From Vitellaria paradoxa (lineage: Eukaryota; Streptophyta; Magnoliopsida; Ericales; Sapotaceae), in NCBI GenBank assembly GCA_019916065.1, contig CM034233.1, forward strand, positions 19,603,936-19,667,935: a DNA stretch of 64,000 nt, in the 5' to 3' direction. The notes beneath the pieces were generated by a model. That model was not told where the DNA came from. It saw only the letters and a program-made list of their open reading frames with translations, and searched no databases. This document shows, in pieces, positions 24,802 through 37,303 of this stretch (within the stretch, counting starts at the first letter, position 1; each line of letters begins with the position of its first letter). The translations under genes were made by a program, and so were the position numbers.

Positions 24802-27800
24802 TCATGTATTTGGAGCAGTCACAGCTTCATTTGCGGCAGAAAAAGTATTCTGACTTACCCCTATTTGACCTTCAACAGCCTGCGACCGCTCCGAATCTTG
24901 ATCTGGGAAAACTTCGGCTTGCAAGGCTGGAGAAATATTTTTCACGTGTAACCATGTCAGTTCCCACAAGCTATCTCCGCCGAGGGCGCTTCTCTGCACA
25001 AGCACTCCCGTAGTCTTCATCACGAGCAAGGTGTTCTTGAGAAGCTCGGGAACCAGCTCCTGAAGCTTCTCACTTTTCTTTCCTTTGACTTTCACCTTAA
25101 TATATTTTTCCATCCGACTGAGCACACCTAGCCACAGTTTGCAGAAGGTTGTCAACTGCGAGAGCTCGCGGAGCAACTGCAGAAAAACTTTGGAGAGAAG
25201 CTTCAAGGCCAGGATTAATGTCCCTTCCATGTTTCGGAAGTCTTTTTGTGAGTGCTCCTGTGCAATCTCAAGCAAGTCGTCTAGCATTGTGAATATGACC
25301 GTATCAAAACACTGCAACCACAAACCATCGGGAATCCGGAGCCCATCCACTCCTGTCAAACACATTTGCAATGATAAGAGGGCATGGTTCCTAACTTCTT
25401 CTCTCTGGTCCAAACAAACCTTTCTCAATCCCCGCACAAGCTTCAGCCACATCTCTCCTATGTCCTGGGACATCTTTATAGCCTCTGCTTCTCCCAAGGA
25501 CTCCTTAGTTTCCCGGGACCACCGCGCTAAACAAGCAACAGAACCAGCCATGAGCTCCAGTGCACGAACAGACCGGTCTGCCTGTCCAACACGAGACTCG
25601 GCAAACTGTCTTGCTGCATCTAAGCAAAGAACATAATTGGCAGGCAACAAGTGGGCTCCATCGGACATTATGAACAACAGGGCATCAAAACCAGCTTCAG
25701 AAGCTTCTGGGTGACGCGCTGTGAAAGAAAGAAAGGATGTGATTGTTCTCCACCCCATTGGAGAACGGATGTGAGTGGCATTTGCTTTCGCGAGACGACT
25801 AACTTCTTGCGTGATTTGCTCACAGTATGCATCAGCAACACGGGCATCAAGCTTGAGAACCAGTTGCAGCGACTTCAGAAGTTCATCAGCCAGGTTCTCT
25901 TTATAGGGAAGCAGCCTCTGGCAAATCCGAAGGAGTCCAAAAACAGCCTTCTCAACCAGCGCACAAGGCATCACTGTTGACTGGACAATGTTAGATATAT
26001 GCTCATAAACACCCTGCCAGAGAAGCACAATCCTATCCCGGTTGTTAAGGGTAATTGCAATCAACAACTCCAAGCAGAAAACCGCTGTGTCTTCATCCTC
26101 GGGAGAACTATTTCCCTTCTGTGGTCGCCCTGCAGCCCAAATAAGTGCCCGTGCAAGCTGTAATAAAGAATCAGCCTGCAGAAACTTGCTCTCAGTGAAA
26201 ATGCTATCAATGTGGCACTTCTGAATGGTCTGAAGAGTGCGCTGATGAGCAGCAAGTTGTTGTTCAGTAGGTTGCGATCTTGGCTCCTCTGTGTCAAGAG
26301 ATAACAGCTGGCTGAACCGGCCCATCAGTCCAGAAGATCTCCTAGGAGTACCTATAGATGGCATGTGAGCTGAAGACAGAGAATTTGTAAGGGGTTTCCC
26401 ATGTCCAGGGTCAGAATAAAGCTCCGAGTCATCAGCTGCATCACTGGCCACACGAGCAGGAAGAAGACCAAGCTTGTGCAACTTTAGAATGCAATCCAGG
26501 ATATTTCTCCAGCCAGTGCGGATGAAATCACCATATCTATTTGCAATAGTGAAGACAGTTACAGTTGCCATCCTGGCTTTTGTGTCGTCGCCAAAAGCTA
26601 GAACCGGTTCCTCAACAGATGATGGGTTCAGTAGGGTTGTAAACTTACAGAGAGACACGACCAGATCATCCAAAACATCTTCAAGATGATGGCACGCAGA
26701 AATCTTTGCAACAGCTAGGAATCCATCAATACAGGTTTGGTAAACATCTTCATGCTCTGCATGATCAAATACCACAGATATAGCAGCAATGGTCGGACCT
26801 GACATTATAGCAAACATATCATGGTCAAGGTACGCCTTGGAATCAGACACAATGAATGGAGAGGTTTTCTTTGACTTGTGCATTAGATCAATCCAACGGC
26901 TTGGAGTCATTTCTGGGAAACTGGCACCTTGTTCTGCGGTTGTGCGAATCTCATTCTTGCAGATTGAGTGGTACAACTCAGACAGAAATTCTCGAGGAAG
27001 ATCATTACCGCCATTGATATGCCGATTATTCCGGATGAAATCTTCCTCTGTCATCTTCTTCTTCACCTGTACATTGTGCTGATCTGTGTTAAGCATTATT
27101 AACGAATAGGACAATAAGAGAGCAGCATCCTTGTTAGCTAGAATTTGAGGCGATTGCTCATAGTATCTTTCTGAGAATGCCTCAAGTACCCTTTGTATCT
27201 TTTGTGATTCTCCAGGGAGTCTGAAAGTTTCTAAAAACAACCGCAATGCAGTATCCAGATTCATATCTTGGAAATCAAAAGTCCCAGCAAATTCATGAAG
27301 AACTTGAACACAAAACTCGTCATGATTTCCCAGAAAATCCCCAACAAGATTCTTATCTAACCCAGCAGTGTACCTGAAAAAGCAAGCCACACTTTGAGGA
27401 TCAAGTTTGTCAGGTAAGAGATGTGTTCCCTGGAGAAACTCCAACCCTTTCTTTGGATCCCGATTGAAGTGATCAGCTCCAATCATCAACCTTCTTTTGA
27501 TGTATTTCCTCCGTCGCACAAATGGAACCCAATGATCAGGGTCACTATAATTATCACACTTCACCATCCAGAAGGGAGTATATTCCTCAAGATTCACAGG
27601 GGCTGGTTCCAAACTGACCGATCCATTACTTATCCTCTCAGCCATTCCCTGAATTACAGCAATAAGGCCGTCTAACGCGAGAATATGCATTGAAGATAAC
27701 GGGCAGTTCACCGGAAATGCACTCTTGGACAACAAATTGGCTAGGTCTTCAAAAACATTACTGCAAGTTATGTCACAATCTAAGTTAGCGTACATCTCAA

Positions 27801-30004
27801 CCATAAATGTTTTCTGTCTGCAGAAATCAACAAGAGCCTCCATTGCAACCTCCTGCTGCTGGTATGAAGCCCCATATCGGCTTTGTGCAAGCCTCAAAAT
27901 CACACAAGAAAAGAAAGCCTCGAGCTGCAGCTTAAGTTCAGTGCGCAAATGATCATATAGATTAAGAACAATGCTACAAACCATTGAAAGTATAAGCGGA
28001 CTCATTGACAAGCCAAACTGCATCAGGTTACGGAATAATTCATCCTGTACCAAACTCAATAATCTGGGGTGTTGACCAATAGAAGGACCACCCAATTCAA
28101 TAGCCGAATTAATTAAACTTAAAGCAAAAAGGGGCACATCTTCATCAAAAGCTATAGTATTTGACCTGGGACCTAATCCCATATGCTCAACAACATTCAA
28201 CAATGAACACAAAAAGTGAAATATCTCAACCATGCAGGGGACACCATATGGTTCAATCATTAAGAGCGAATCAGATGGAACAGCATCCTTCCCATTGCCA
28301 GATCGGACTGTACTTTCATCCATCACACCAGTAACAAGACCACTCGGAATATTAGAAGACAAACTTGCAGAGGATGGGTGGCTATCATATTCAGAATTAC
28401 CATTACCATTCTCTAATTGCTTAGTCCTAAAATTGTAATTTCCATCAATACCACCAAGCTGCAGAAGATTAAAAAAATAATAATAAAAAAAGAGCTTTAT
28501 ATAAATTCAAAATGAAGAAAATAGCACATAACTTAGCCTGCAGAATCTGCAGTTCTGGCATAAGGATCCATCATTCCAGACACTACACAATAGGTCAACT
28601 CTAAGCCATAGCCCATGATAGTTAAAATTAATTCTAAAAGAAATTGTTAGCTTACAGTGTTATTTATTTTTTGTTTACTTTTTCTTGACAGGTTCAGAAG
28701 ATATGGTTTTACCAACCAAGAAATAAATATTTACTTGATTTTCTAGTCCAGGGCAAAGATACCAAATGAACATGAGTTTTAGAAGGCCACGATGTGCAAC
28801 CCCACATGGAAAAGAATCCGGGCCTGTAAGCATCTCATTTTTTAACTGTCTCAGAACAGGAACGATTATATTTCCTGAGTTCCTTTTTCTTTTTTCAACT
28901 GACAAATACCTCTCAATTTCCTGAACACTATTAACTTACCCATTAGAAACATGAGTGTACAAACATGCACACACACGCACATAGAGAAAATGAAAAATAT
29001 ATTTATGAAACCATAAATCAGTTTGGTGGTTTCCAAAAATATCAGCTTCATAAGAAATGAAGAGATTAACTACAAGCTTGGCCAGATTCTCACAGTAGGC
29101 GTGACATCATTTGTACACCATATTTCTTATTTTCATATATTCATTTATTATGATAAGTCTATTCATTTTTTTGTTTTACTCAACGTAAATAACTAATGAA
29201 CAGGGGCATAAGAAAGAAAGTAACTGTACTCATCCAATGAAAAAGATAGAAAAGAGGATGCTCGCATACCTCTTGTTTGACAGAATTGGCTCCTTTAACT
29301 AGTGAACCTTCTGCATTGTTGACATCCAGTAAATGTGAAAAAATGCACGCTATAAGTTCATGCATTGTGTGACGAGCTATCCGTTGTAACAACTCGCCTT
29401 TTGCTCCTGCTTGATGAACTACGCGGAAACAAGTATTCACTATGGTGCAAACATGCTGGTTACTGAGCACAACTGATGCTTTACTTTTCATGCAAGCTAG
29501 AAGAACTTGAAGTATCTTCATTAAGACGACTTCTTCTGATGCAGGATCAGTAACCTCAAATCTGCAGCTGGTCACAGCATCAACTACCGAGTGCATAGCA
29601 TCTTCAACATTAACAGTATTTAGGTCAAGCACATCAAGAGTTAAAATCTTGTAAACAGATGACAAAGCAACACCAGTGATTGGTGCACCAGTTTCATCAG
29701 ATCGAATTACATCCAAAAAGGGTTGTAGATAAACAGTAGGATCGATGGTATGCCATGGATGCTGCCATAAAAAAATTTGCTTCCTTAATGCCTTCAAAGA
29801 CTGGATGAGAGAGTGCTCTACCTGGTCATCACCTGACATGTAACGACCTCCCCATCTCACGTTCCTTCTCATAACAGCCAATACAGAACCTATTTCTGAG
29901 TTAATAATACATGCTAAAGCCGATTTGTTTGAAGTGGTAGTCTCACAGTCTTCTGGCTCTTCCTCAATTGCCTTTATCCCAGATTGCAGCTTCAGACGCC
30001 CCAT
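24802..30004 (-). CDS. GN: GNOM ARF guanine-nucleotide exchange factor
   Basis: There are two coding exons, 29270-30004 (245 codons) and 24802-28458 (1219 codons including TGA), separated by an 811-bp intron. They give 1463 aa against about 1451 in Arabidopsis. The order is the N-terminal DCB domain (MGRLKLQSGIKAIEEEPED), the HUS domain with its NLDCDITCSNVFE box, the SEC7 domain at about 575-750, and long HDS repeats to the C-terminus. The catalytic glutamate in FRLPGESQK is E662, equivalent to Arabidopsis E658, the residue changed in emb30-1. GNOM activates ARF GTPases on Golgi/endosomal membranes and directs polar recycling of PIN auxin carriers. The frame is intact, so the gene appears functional. 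Its start is fixed by the universally conserved MGRLKL N-terminus. Confidence 0.97.
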
Positions 30005-30739
30005 GTCGAAACTGACCTCTAAACTAAGAGTTCAAGTTCAATGTAATAAACAGGAGCTATCTACCAAACTAGACCTGCCAAAGAAAATCTTTCACGGCCT
30101 ACACAAAAACCCATAAATAAGTCCTCGTTAGAAAAAAATAAAAATAAAAAAATAAAAGCTCAGCAACCAATGCCAAGAAGATAATGCAAACACCTTGCCC
30201 CGGGGGGGGGGGGAAGGGAATTACACAACTGGTAATTTGATCACAGGGTTGGCATTGATGGGAGGTGAATAGGATGCTAGGATGCTATGGTTGAGAAGGG
30301 GGATAGAAACACCAGATTCTTCCACAGGATGAATCCTGACAAATGCACAGAGACAATTTAACCATATTGACAAGGTAGGAATTTATTGGAAGAAGAGGAG
30401 ATTTGTGGGGGCATCACAGGCTTCTACAGTGACCTTTTCCGGGAAACAGATAATTGGAGGCCTAGAAATGATGACCTAGAGTTGCCCACAATATCAGAGG
30501 AGATGAGTGTGTAGCTTGAAGGGGAAATTCACAGATGAGGAAATACTGGGGAATTCAAAGCTCCACAACCGGAAGGTATGCCACTATCATTCTTCATACA
30601 TTGTTGGAAAATCTAAAAGGGGGATATATTGAGAGTATTTCATGAGTTCAATGCAATCGGCCAATTTGAGAAGAACATCGACTCAACATTCTTAGTGTTG
30701 ATTTCTTAGTTTTGATTCCGAAGAAAGGGGGGCAATGGA

Positions 30740-32088
30740 TAGGGGTGGCAATGAATCAAGCCATTCGAGCTCAGCTCAAGCTCAATTCAAACCCAATTCA
30801 AGCTGAGCTTGAACTACAATTTTGGCTTGAAAAAATTTCTAGCTGTTTGGCTCAAAGGCCCACGAGCCTATTCATCAAATAGCTCAGTAAATAACCCAGC
30901 TGTCAAATATTGCCCCCACACATACTGAGTTACAATGTTCTAACCATTATTTGGTTATATATAGAAAAACTATATGAGTTACTAAGACGATGTGGGAATT
31001 GGAAAAAAACCATTCCAGCCTTGTCCTTGCTACCCATGTCCCATTTGCAATAAAAATCGTCATGGTCAAAAATATCTGAAGAGTCCAGCAATCAAAAACC
31101 AATTAATTGATATAATCCAACAAAACCATTAATTCACAAACCTTCCAACGTCCAACAATTCCTCTAATATGATATTTTACTTCCACCATAAACTGATCAA
31201 AGGCAGCTTCCACCATTTTCTCGCCAGGGAGATCACTGCCATGCCCCTTGACCAGGTTGAACCTCGTTAGTGCTGTTAATTGCAAGGACGGATAGGGGAA
31301 TCCAAGGGAAGGTCCTGGGTACTTGAGGAGCTCACCAATCTTGGTCATCATGAATCGTTGGTGGAATTGGATCGTGGGAGCAAGTGTAGTGTAGAGCAAG
31401 TTTGCAGAGTTATTGGGTGCATGTGTGTGTGTGTCCGCATCTGTCAAACATGAAATCACTATTGAAGTTGGGAAATTGAGATTTGAAGAAGGTTCCTCAT
31501 TTTTAAGAAGATTGAAGAGTTGAAAGAGAGGGACAGTTATAACGTTTATGAGTTGATGTGCTGGATGTGTAGAATCAACTGAAGAGGAATGGTTGTATGC
31601 ACACACACACACACGTGTGCATGAGCGCGCTTGCCTGTAAAGAAGAGTTTGGCAATGGTAGATAGAATGTGCTCGATTTACATTTATCCCACATCACTTC
31701 GTTATTTACCATTTTCACACATTGCCCCCTATAAAAAAAGAGGGCCTACCATATAGTGATTGTCAATCTGCTAGACACAGAGAATTTATTAATGAATTTG
31801 ATGGAGCCTCTGAGTTAATTTTTTTTTTTTTTAAGTAACTTGTATTAATAAGATCGTTTGCATTAAAGCTGTTGCCATATTTAATCTTTAAATCACTCAA
31901 AGTCATGGTTTGAGTAATTTGTGAGGCAAGTTCGAGCGCATATGATTATATGATTTGAGCTATTCGCGAGCTGAACTCAAACTCATATTAAAGTTTGAAC
32001 TTGAGCTTGAGTTGAGCTTGGGCTATATAAATTCAAATCAGTCAGGCTCACATAGCTTAAAGATAGGCTCGGGTCGACTCCACCCCTA
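30740..32088. mobile_element. hAT-like non-autonomous element inserted in the LINE
   Basis: This 1349-bp element has exact 9-bp inverted ends (TAGGGGTGG and CCACCCCTA), flanked by GCAATGGA (30732-30739) and GCAGTGGA (32089-32096), a 7-of-8 target duplication. Removing it together with one target copy restores the LINE reading from LIPKKGG into the DFRPIS block. Its subterminal parts are rich in AGCTCAAGCTCAA / GAGCTTGAGTTGAGCTTG motifs, typical of plant hAT MITEs. The middle carries unrelated, more G+C-rich sequence with an open frame (31142-31351) and an AC microsatellite (about 31600-31612). Confidence 0.88.
31142..31351 (-). pseudogene. Captured exon-like open segment of unknown origin
   Basis: Seventy sense codons open MMTKIGELLKYPGPSLGFPY and close GEKMVEAAFDQFMVEVKYH, IRGIVGRWK. 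They end exactly in phase at a splice-donor-like GGAAG|GTTTGTG. The same frame stays open upstream to 31612, but that part is low-complexity and leader-like. The composition is clearly more G+C-rich than the flanking hAT sequence, and the residue mix is protein-like (FNLVKG, DLPGEKMVE). I do not recognise the family. Position inside the inverted ends of a non-autonomous transposon suggests capture of a host first exon with part of its leader. No continuation exon is visible, so it is unlikely to be a working gene. Confidence 0.55.
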
Positions 32089-34982
32089 GCAGTGGACATA
32101 ATAGACTTCAGACCAATTAGCATATTTGAGGGCTTGTATACACTGATTGCTAAAGTCCTGGCTTTAAGATTGAAGAAAGTCATAGGGGCGTTGATGTCTC
32201 AGATTTAGCATGTACTGTGGAGGGTCACCAGGTCCTGAATGCAGTGTTAGTGATTAATGAGGTAGTGGACGAGAGGATCAAAAGCAGAGAACCAGGGATC
32301 ATGTAAACAGGACATGGAGAAGGCCTACGACCATGTAGGCTGAAGCTTTCTGCTGCAAATACTAGAAAGGATGGGGTTCGAGGCCAGATGGAGGCAGTAG
32401 ATTCTTTGGCGCATACCTACTGTCAAACTTTAAATGCTAATCAATGGTGGTCCGGCAGGTTTTCATAGTGCATCTATGGGTTTGAGATTAGAAGACCCAT
32501 GTCCCCATCCTTTTCATCATGATAATGGAAATGGGTAGCAGAATGATGAAAAAGGACGAACTAGGGGTTCCTAGATGATTTTGCACTTGATAGACCCACT
32601 GCGACTGGGGTGGTAATCTCACATCTACTTTTTGCGGATGACTCGATCGTATTCTGCGGGACGTATCCGCTATAATTGGGTCACTATAGATCTATTCTTC
32701 TATGCTTTAAAGCGATCTCCAAATTACGCATCAACATGGAGACGAGAAAATTGCTTTCAAAAGGGGAGATTCTAGCTATGGATTCTTTATGTGCAATTTT
32801 GGAGTGTGGATCAGGGTTGTTGCCAACCTGTTACTAGGGGATTCCACTAGGGCTCATCATAAGTCCACTTCAATGTGGGATAGAGTGATCAACAAGTTTC
32901 AGAAGCGGCTGGTGGGATGGAAGAAAAACTACCTCTCTGAGGGGACCAAAGTAACGCTTATTAAGAGCACACTATCTACCCTGCCTAAGTATTTCATGTC
33001 CACGTCCTATACCTACAAGGTTGGCTAAGAAATTAGAAAAAAAAAATGCTAAGTAACTTTCTATAGGGAGAACAGGCACCAAGTTTCATTTGGTGAGTTG
33101 GGATACAGTGTGTAGGCTACTCGAGAGGGGAGTGGGAATTAAAAGAATCAGGGTCTTCGATGAAGCTCTCTTGCGAAAGTGGCTGTGGAAATTCATCCCC
33201 CCCGCCCGGGGGGGGGGGGGGGGAGACCATGGAGACATGCGCTAGGTATGGGACTGAATGGTCTGAGTGGATCACCAAAGAGGCTTCAAGGTCCATAAGG
33301 TAAATGTGCAAAAGAGAATATAAAGTTGTGGCCTGGTTTTATATCATACAGCTCAGTGGATGTTAGGAGCGGAGATAGTGAAATTTTGAAAGGACAATTG
33401 ATTGGGAGCAGATGCTTAAGAGAATAGTTTGCAGAAATCTGTGAGGTGGCATGGGACAAAGAAGCTATTGTGAAAGAATGCAGGAGACCGGAGGCAGTAA
33501 CTTTCATATGGGACATCAGACTGCACAAGGACTTGTATGATTTGGAGAAAGAAGGCCTATTAGGTTGACACAATTATTGTATTCTTTTAAGATAAAAGGC
33601 AGTGAAGACAAGCGTATATGAACCTTCACAAGCACCAGTGTGTTCCAGGTTAAGCCCTGGTACAAGGTTTTGGTGGTCAAGGCAGAAGGGAACTTTCGTG
33701 GGGCAAAATATGGAGCAATGGGGCCCCACCTAAAGTGGCCTTTTTTTACTATTGACTATTGACAACATGGTAAGGAGGAAGATGATTATTGTGAATGAAT
33801 GTTGTTTATCCAAAAGATCGAGTGAATCAATTGATTGTGAATTGTGAGTGTGGGTGGAAGAGCTATGATACCTAGCTGCGTTGCGATTTGGTATGGCATG
33901 GGTTTCACCAAGGAAGACGGGACCTTTTTTGGAGGCATGGTGGGAGTCTTATCCCTAAACATAGTAAGAGAGTGTGGGATTTAATCCCGTTTTGTATTAT
34001 TTTGAATAGCATGGAGGGAAAAAATAGAAGAGCCTTCACAGAAATAGAATTTCCTTTGTATAAAGAGTTATTTTGAGTCCATGTTATACAGTTGGCTAGA
34101 GCGAGGTAAAGACCTTGAGTTATATTCCTTTTTGAACTTTGCAGATAGTTTAAGGTTATAATTAGACCACCAGATCCTTTTTGCATAATTTTCTTTTTTT
34201 AATACTTCTTGTACAATCTTGATTACTTATCAAGCATTACAATCACAGTAACACCATATTACCACCCCAATCCACAGCCATTACATTCATTCAACTCCCT
34301 CTTCCACCAACTCACTCACAACCACTTCTACTTGCCCAACTATGCCTAGTGCACTGCCATGTCCGGGAAGAACCACAGCTAAATTCACCCAATAGCACTC
34401 AATAAACTGGAGGGAAGGAGAAATAAGGTCAAGGGCGCATAATTCTACGGTCAGATCAATCGAATGGTATAATCACATAAGTGATATGATAAGGACATTA
34501 ATTATTTTTCTTTTCCTTTTTTGGTTTTCCTTAGCCTGTTCATAATCTTTGTTGTATTATACCTAATGCAGAAAATGCTTCTAAAATCAGTGACTAAAAA
34601 AGGGTCAGAACCCATAAAACTCAGGGCACACACAACTCTATTTTTAAGATCAAAACACTTATAATTTAAAAAATAAAAATAAAAATAAGCCAAAATTGGT
34701 ACTTCTTCAGTAATATCAAATCAAAAGAGCACAATGAAGCAACAGACTATCTCCAGGGCCAATTCTTACATTTGCAACAAATTTTCGTTTAAAAAAGCAA
34801 GAAACAAGAAAACAAAATTATCATCTCGCAAATTGAAGAGAAATGCAGATACTGTAAATGGAGATGCCAAGATGGAACAATGAAGCCAACGATCTGAGAT
34901 AGCATCAGATCAAAATACATAAAAAAAAAAAAAAAACACATTACAAATAGAGAGAGAAAGATGAGAGAGACGAGAGAGAAAC

Positions 34983-35170
34983 CTATGGAAGGAAGATTAC
35001 TGGTCGACCAATTGAGGCTCCCAATCACAGCATTTGGCTCCCGATCGGCAACGATCAGACTGACTTTTCAGCCCTAGCCCATTGAGTTGCTTTGTGTGTG
35101 TGTGTGTGTGTTCATACACAGGCACGTATGAGAGCAATGAGAAGTCCGGTTCGCCATCACAACCGTGTTG
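34983..35170 (-). other. Probable first (non-coding) exon of GNOM
   Basis: This block of higher G+C ends in the donor CCATAG|GTTTCTC and lies about 5 kb upstream of the GNOM ATG with no other gene between. It includes a GT microsatellite (35093-35111). The transcription start was not determined; 35170 is an estimate. Confidence 0.45.
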
Positions 35171-35199
35171 GCCGGACGGATTCCGGTTCAAAAGGCCAT

Positions 35200-37303
35200 T
35201 TCAGTACTATCATTGACGCGGGTTTTTTTGTATACAGACCCGGATCCGGGAGTTGTAATGTTTTCTATTAACAAAATAATTTTTTTATTTTAATTTATAA
35301 TTTAATGTTTAAAATTATAAATTTGTTAAAAAAAAAGATTTGATTTTAATCTAATCTAACAAAAATGTGTGCAAGATACAAAAAAACCCTCACCATGGAA
35401 AAGTTTATGCTAACATTTTGATTTTGGCAAAGATTTTCATTTTTTAAATTGTCCTTCTTTACGTAATAAAATTATTTTTAAAGAAAGGCTGATGAGTAAG
35501 AGAAATTCTTTGCCAGATTAACTTTATCGGGGAATTTTGGGAAGTATTTAGGTAATTTTTAAATAAATTAACTAATATATATATATATATATATTAACAA
35601 ATTAAAAGTTTTTTTTTTAGTGTTTTAATATTAAATATTTTTTGCATTAAAATATTATATTATTGATTTGGCTTAATATAGTCAAACAATAACAATTTCA
35701 AACAAATAATTTTAAAATTTTCTTCATCTACTTAAAAATTTATGAACTTTAATTATTGACACTTTTTTTTTTTTTTGGCTAACTCTTACTCTTCCTTTTT
35801 AATACGTGTCATTCGTAAGTACTTGTATCCACTCAACATGTGTCACCAATTTTCTATATATTATTGAATTTTTATGATTTGTCACAGATATAATAATAAT
35901 TTGATATTTAAGCAGCTATAATTTGAATTCATGATAATTGGTTTTAAGAATTTTAATCGCATTCGTAAAATAAAAAAAATAAAAAGTCACATTTGTTTAA
36001 ATAAAAATTATTTGTTTAGATTAAAAAAACTAATAAAAAATTTAACCTTTTTATTTTTTTAACTTTTATCCAAACAGATGTGATTGTTTAATTTTATTTC
36101 TACGGAAATAATCTTGTTTAAAAAATGTTATATAAAATGAAAAATTATAAAAATGAAGTAAAAAATAAATAAATAAATAACCAAGCAAAGTCTGAAGAAA
36201 GCATTGTGCCATCGCCTTAATGCAATAATTTTCTCACCAATTTTTCGTCCCCATTTTATTAACTTTTGATAATTTTTTTCGCTAAAATTAATAAGTGAAA
36301 CTTTTTGTGTATTTGATAAAATAAATAAAGATTTTCAATTTAGTAAAACAAATAAAAGCTTTTAATATTTTTTGACAACTTTTAAGTGTTTTGACAAAAA
36401 TTTTGATAAGTTCTGAATATTAAATATTAAAAGTGAAATGATAATTTTTAATGTTCAGACAATCTGCCGACTCAATAAAATTAACAACTTTTAATGTTTT
36501 ACCATGCACTCGAAAAATCAAAAATTATTTTCTTTTTTTTTTTCAAACTTCTCCAAACAGGGCTTCATCTCATTTGCACGCACAAGCACAATTTGTAGGG
36601 AGGAAGTTTCTAATGCATTCCCCACCACCATGGACAACGTTGATCGTAGGAATAATCAACAGTAAACAACATAGGAAGGAAGGAATAATGTAGAAAATGA
36701 TAAACCCACCCAGCCTATAATGACGTTTCATCGGTCATAGGAGATGGTAATCATATAGCAGTCACGGCTGTTGTTAACATAACTCTTCTAAAGATGGAAG
36801 GAGGACAAATAAAATAGAAAGATTTAAATATTGCTTGTGAAGCAAGCAGGGCATTCGCCACTCCCGCTGTTATACTGCTACATTTGTCAATTCCATGCTC
36901 ATCAGAAAATATAAGTGAAAAATAAAATAACATAAAATAATAAAACCACATTCAAACCATTCTTTCAAAACCCAGCAGCAAAATCCAGATAAATACCAGG
37001 GATTGAGTGGGTCCACAATCATTCATGGCTTTAGAGCAAGTAGAATAGAGCCATGCCCTGCCATAGAAATTGTTCGTCGCTATGTCAATGAAGAAGCCTA
37101 GTCTTCTGCCATTTTTGAATTTCTAAAATAAATAAGCTATCCAACATGCTGGCTCAAATGGTAAATTGAAATACATCATCATCCCCAAAACGCAAAGCAG
37201 AGATCACTTTCAGCAAGCATGGATTCCAGACACACACCGCAAAGGAAGAAATCAAATAGAAATGGCAGCTGGAAAAATGCTGCCTCACAGCCTGGAACCT
37301 TCC
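35200..37303. other. Intergenic A+T-rich DNA
   Basis: No gene seen from about 35230 to 36500, only low-complexity A+T-rich sequence with an AT microsatellite (35575-35594). The less A+T-rich stretch from about 36700 to 37303 is probably the RPN6 3' UTR and downstream region. Confidence 0.5.

Larger units (their letters stand above)
30225..34200 (+). mobile_element. Decayed L1-type LINE, interrupted by a hAT-like element
   Basis: Plus-strand frames, broken by stops and frameshifts, read through ORF2 in order. KGDRNTRFFHRMNPD and LVLIPKK lie before the insertion. After it come IIDFRPISIFEGLYTLIAKV, MEKAYDHV, LLFADDSIVFCGT, SASMGLR, an RVINKFQKRLVGWKKNYLSE stretch, LIKSTLSTLPKYFMS, LLRKWLWKF, and a zinc-binding tail (RRKMIIVNECCLSKRSSES). 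The endonuclease half is missing, so the copy is 5'-truncated. The tail fades near 34200 without a clear poly-A. It is not capable of movement. Confidence 0.9.
30014..34982 (-). other. Probable 5' UTR intron of GNOM, host to nested transposons
   Basis: An acceptor-like TTTAG or GTCAG lies just upstream of the GNOM ATG (about 30009-30017). Upstream, a G+C-richer block ends with the donor CCATAG|GTTTCTC at 34983. A leader intron of about 4.97 kb between them would contain the whole LINE/hAT nest. This is inferred; transcript data would be decisive. Confidence 0.45.

Noticed and set aside
25085..25636. 183-codon plus-strand frame over the GNOM 3' region
   Set aside because: It lies antisense to conserved GNOM codons and has no independent start context or recognisable domain.
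31352..31612. N-terminal extension of the captured open segment to 87 extra codons
   Set aside because: The upstream part is low-complexity (AC microsatellite, leader-like pyrimidines); protein-like sequence begins at the MMTK pair.
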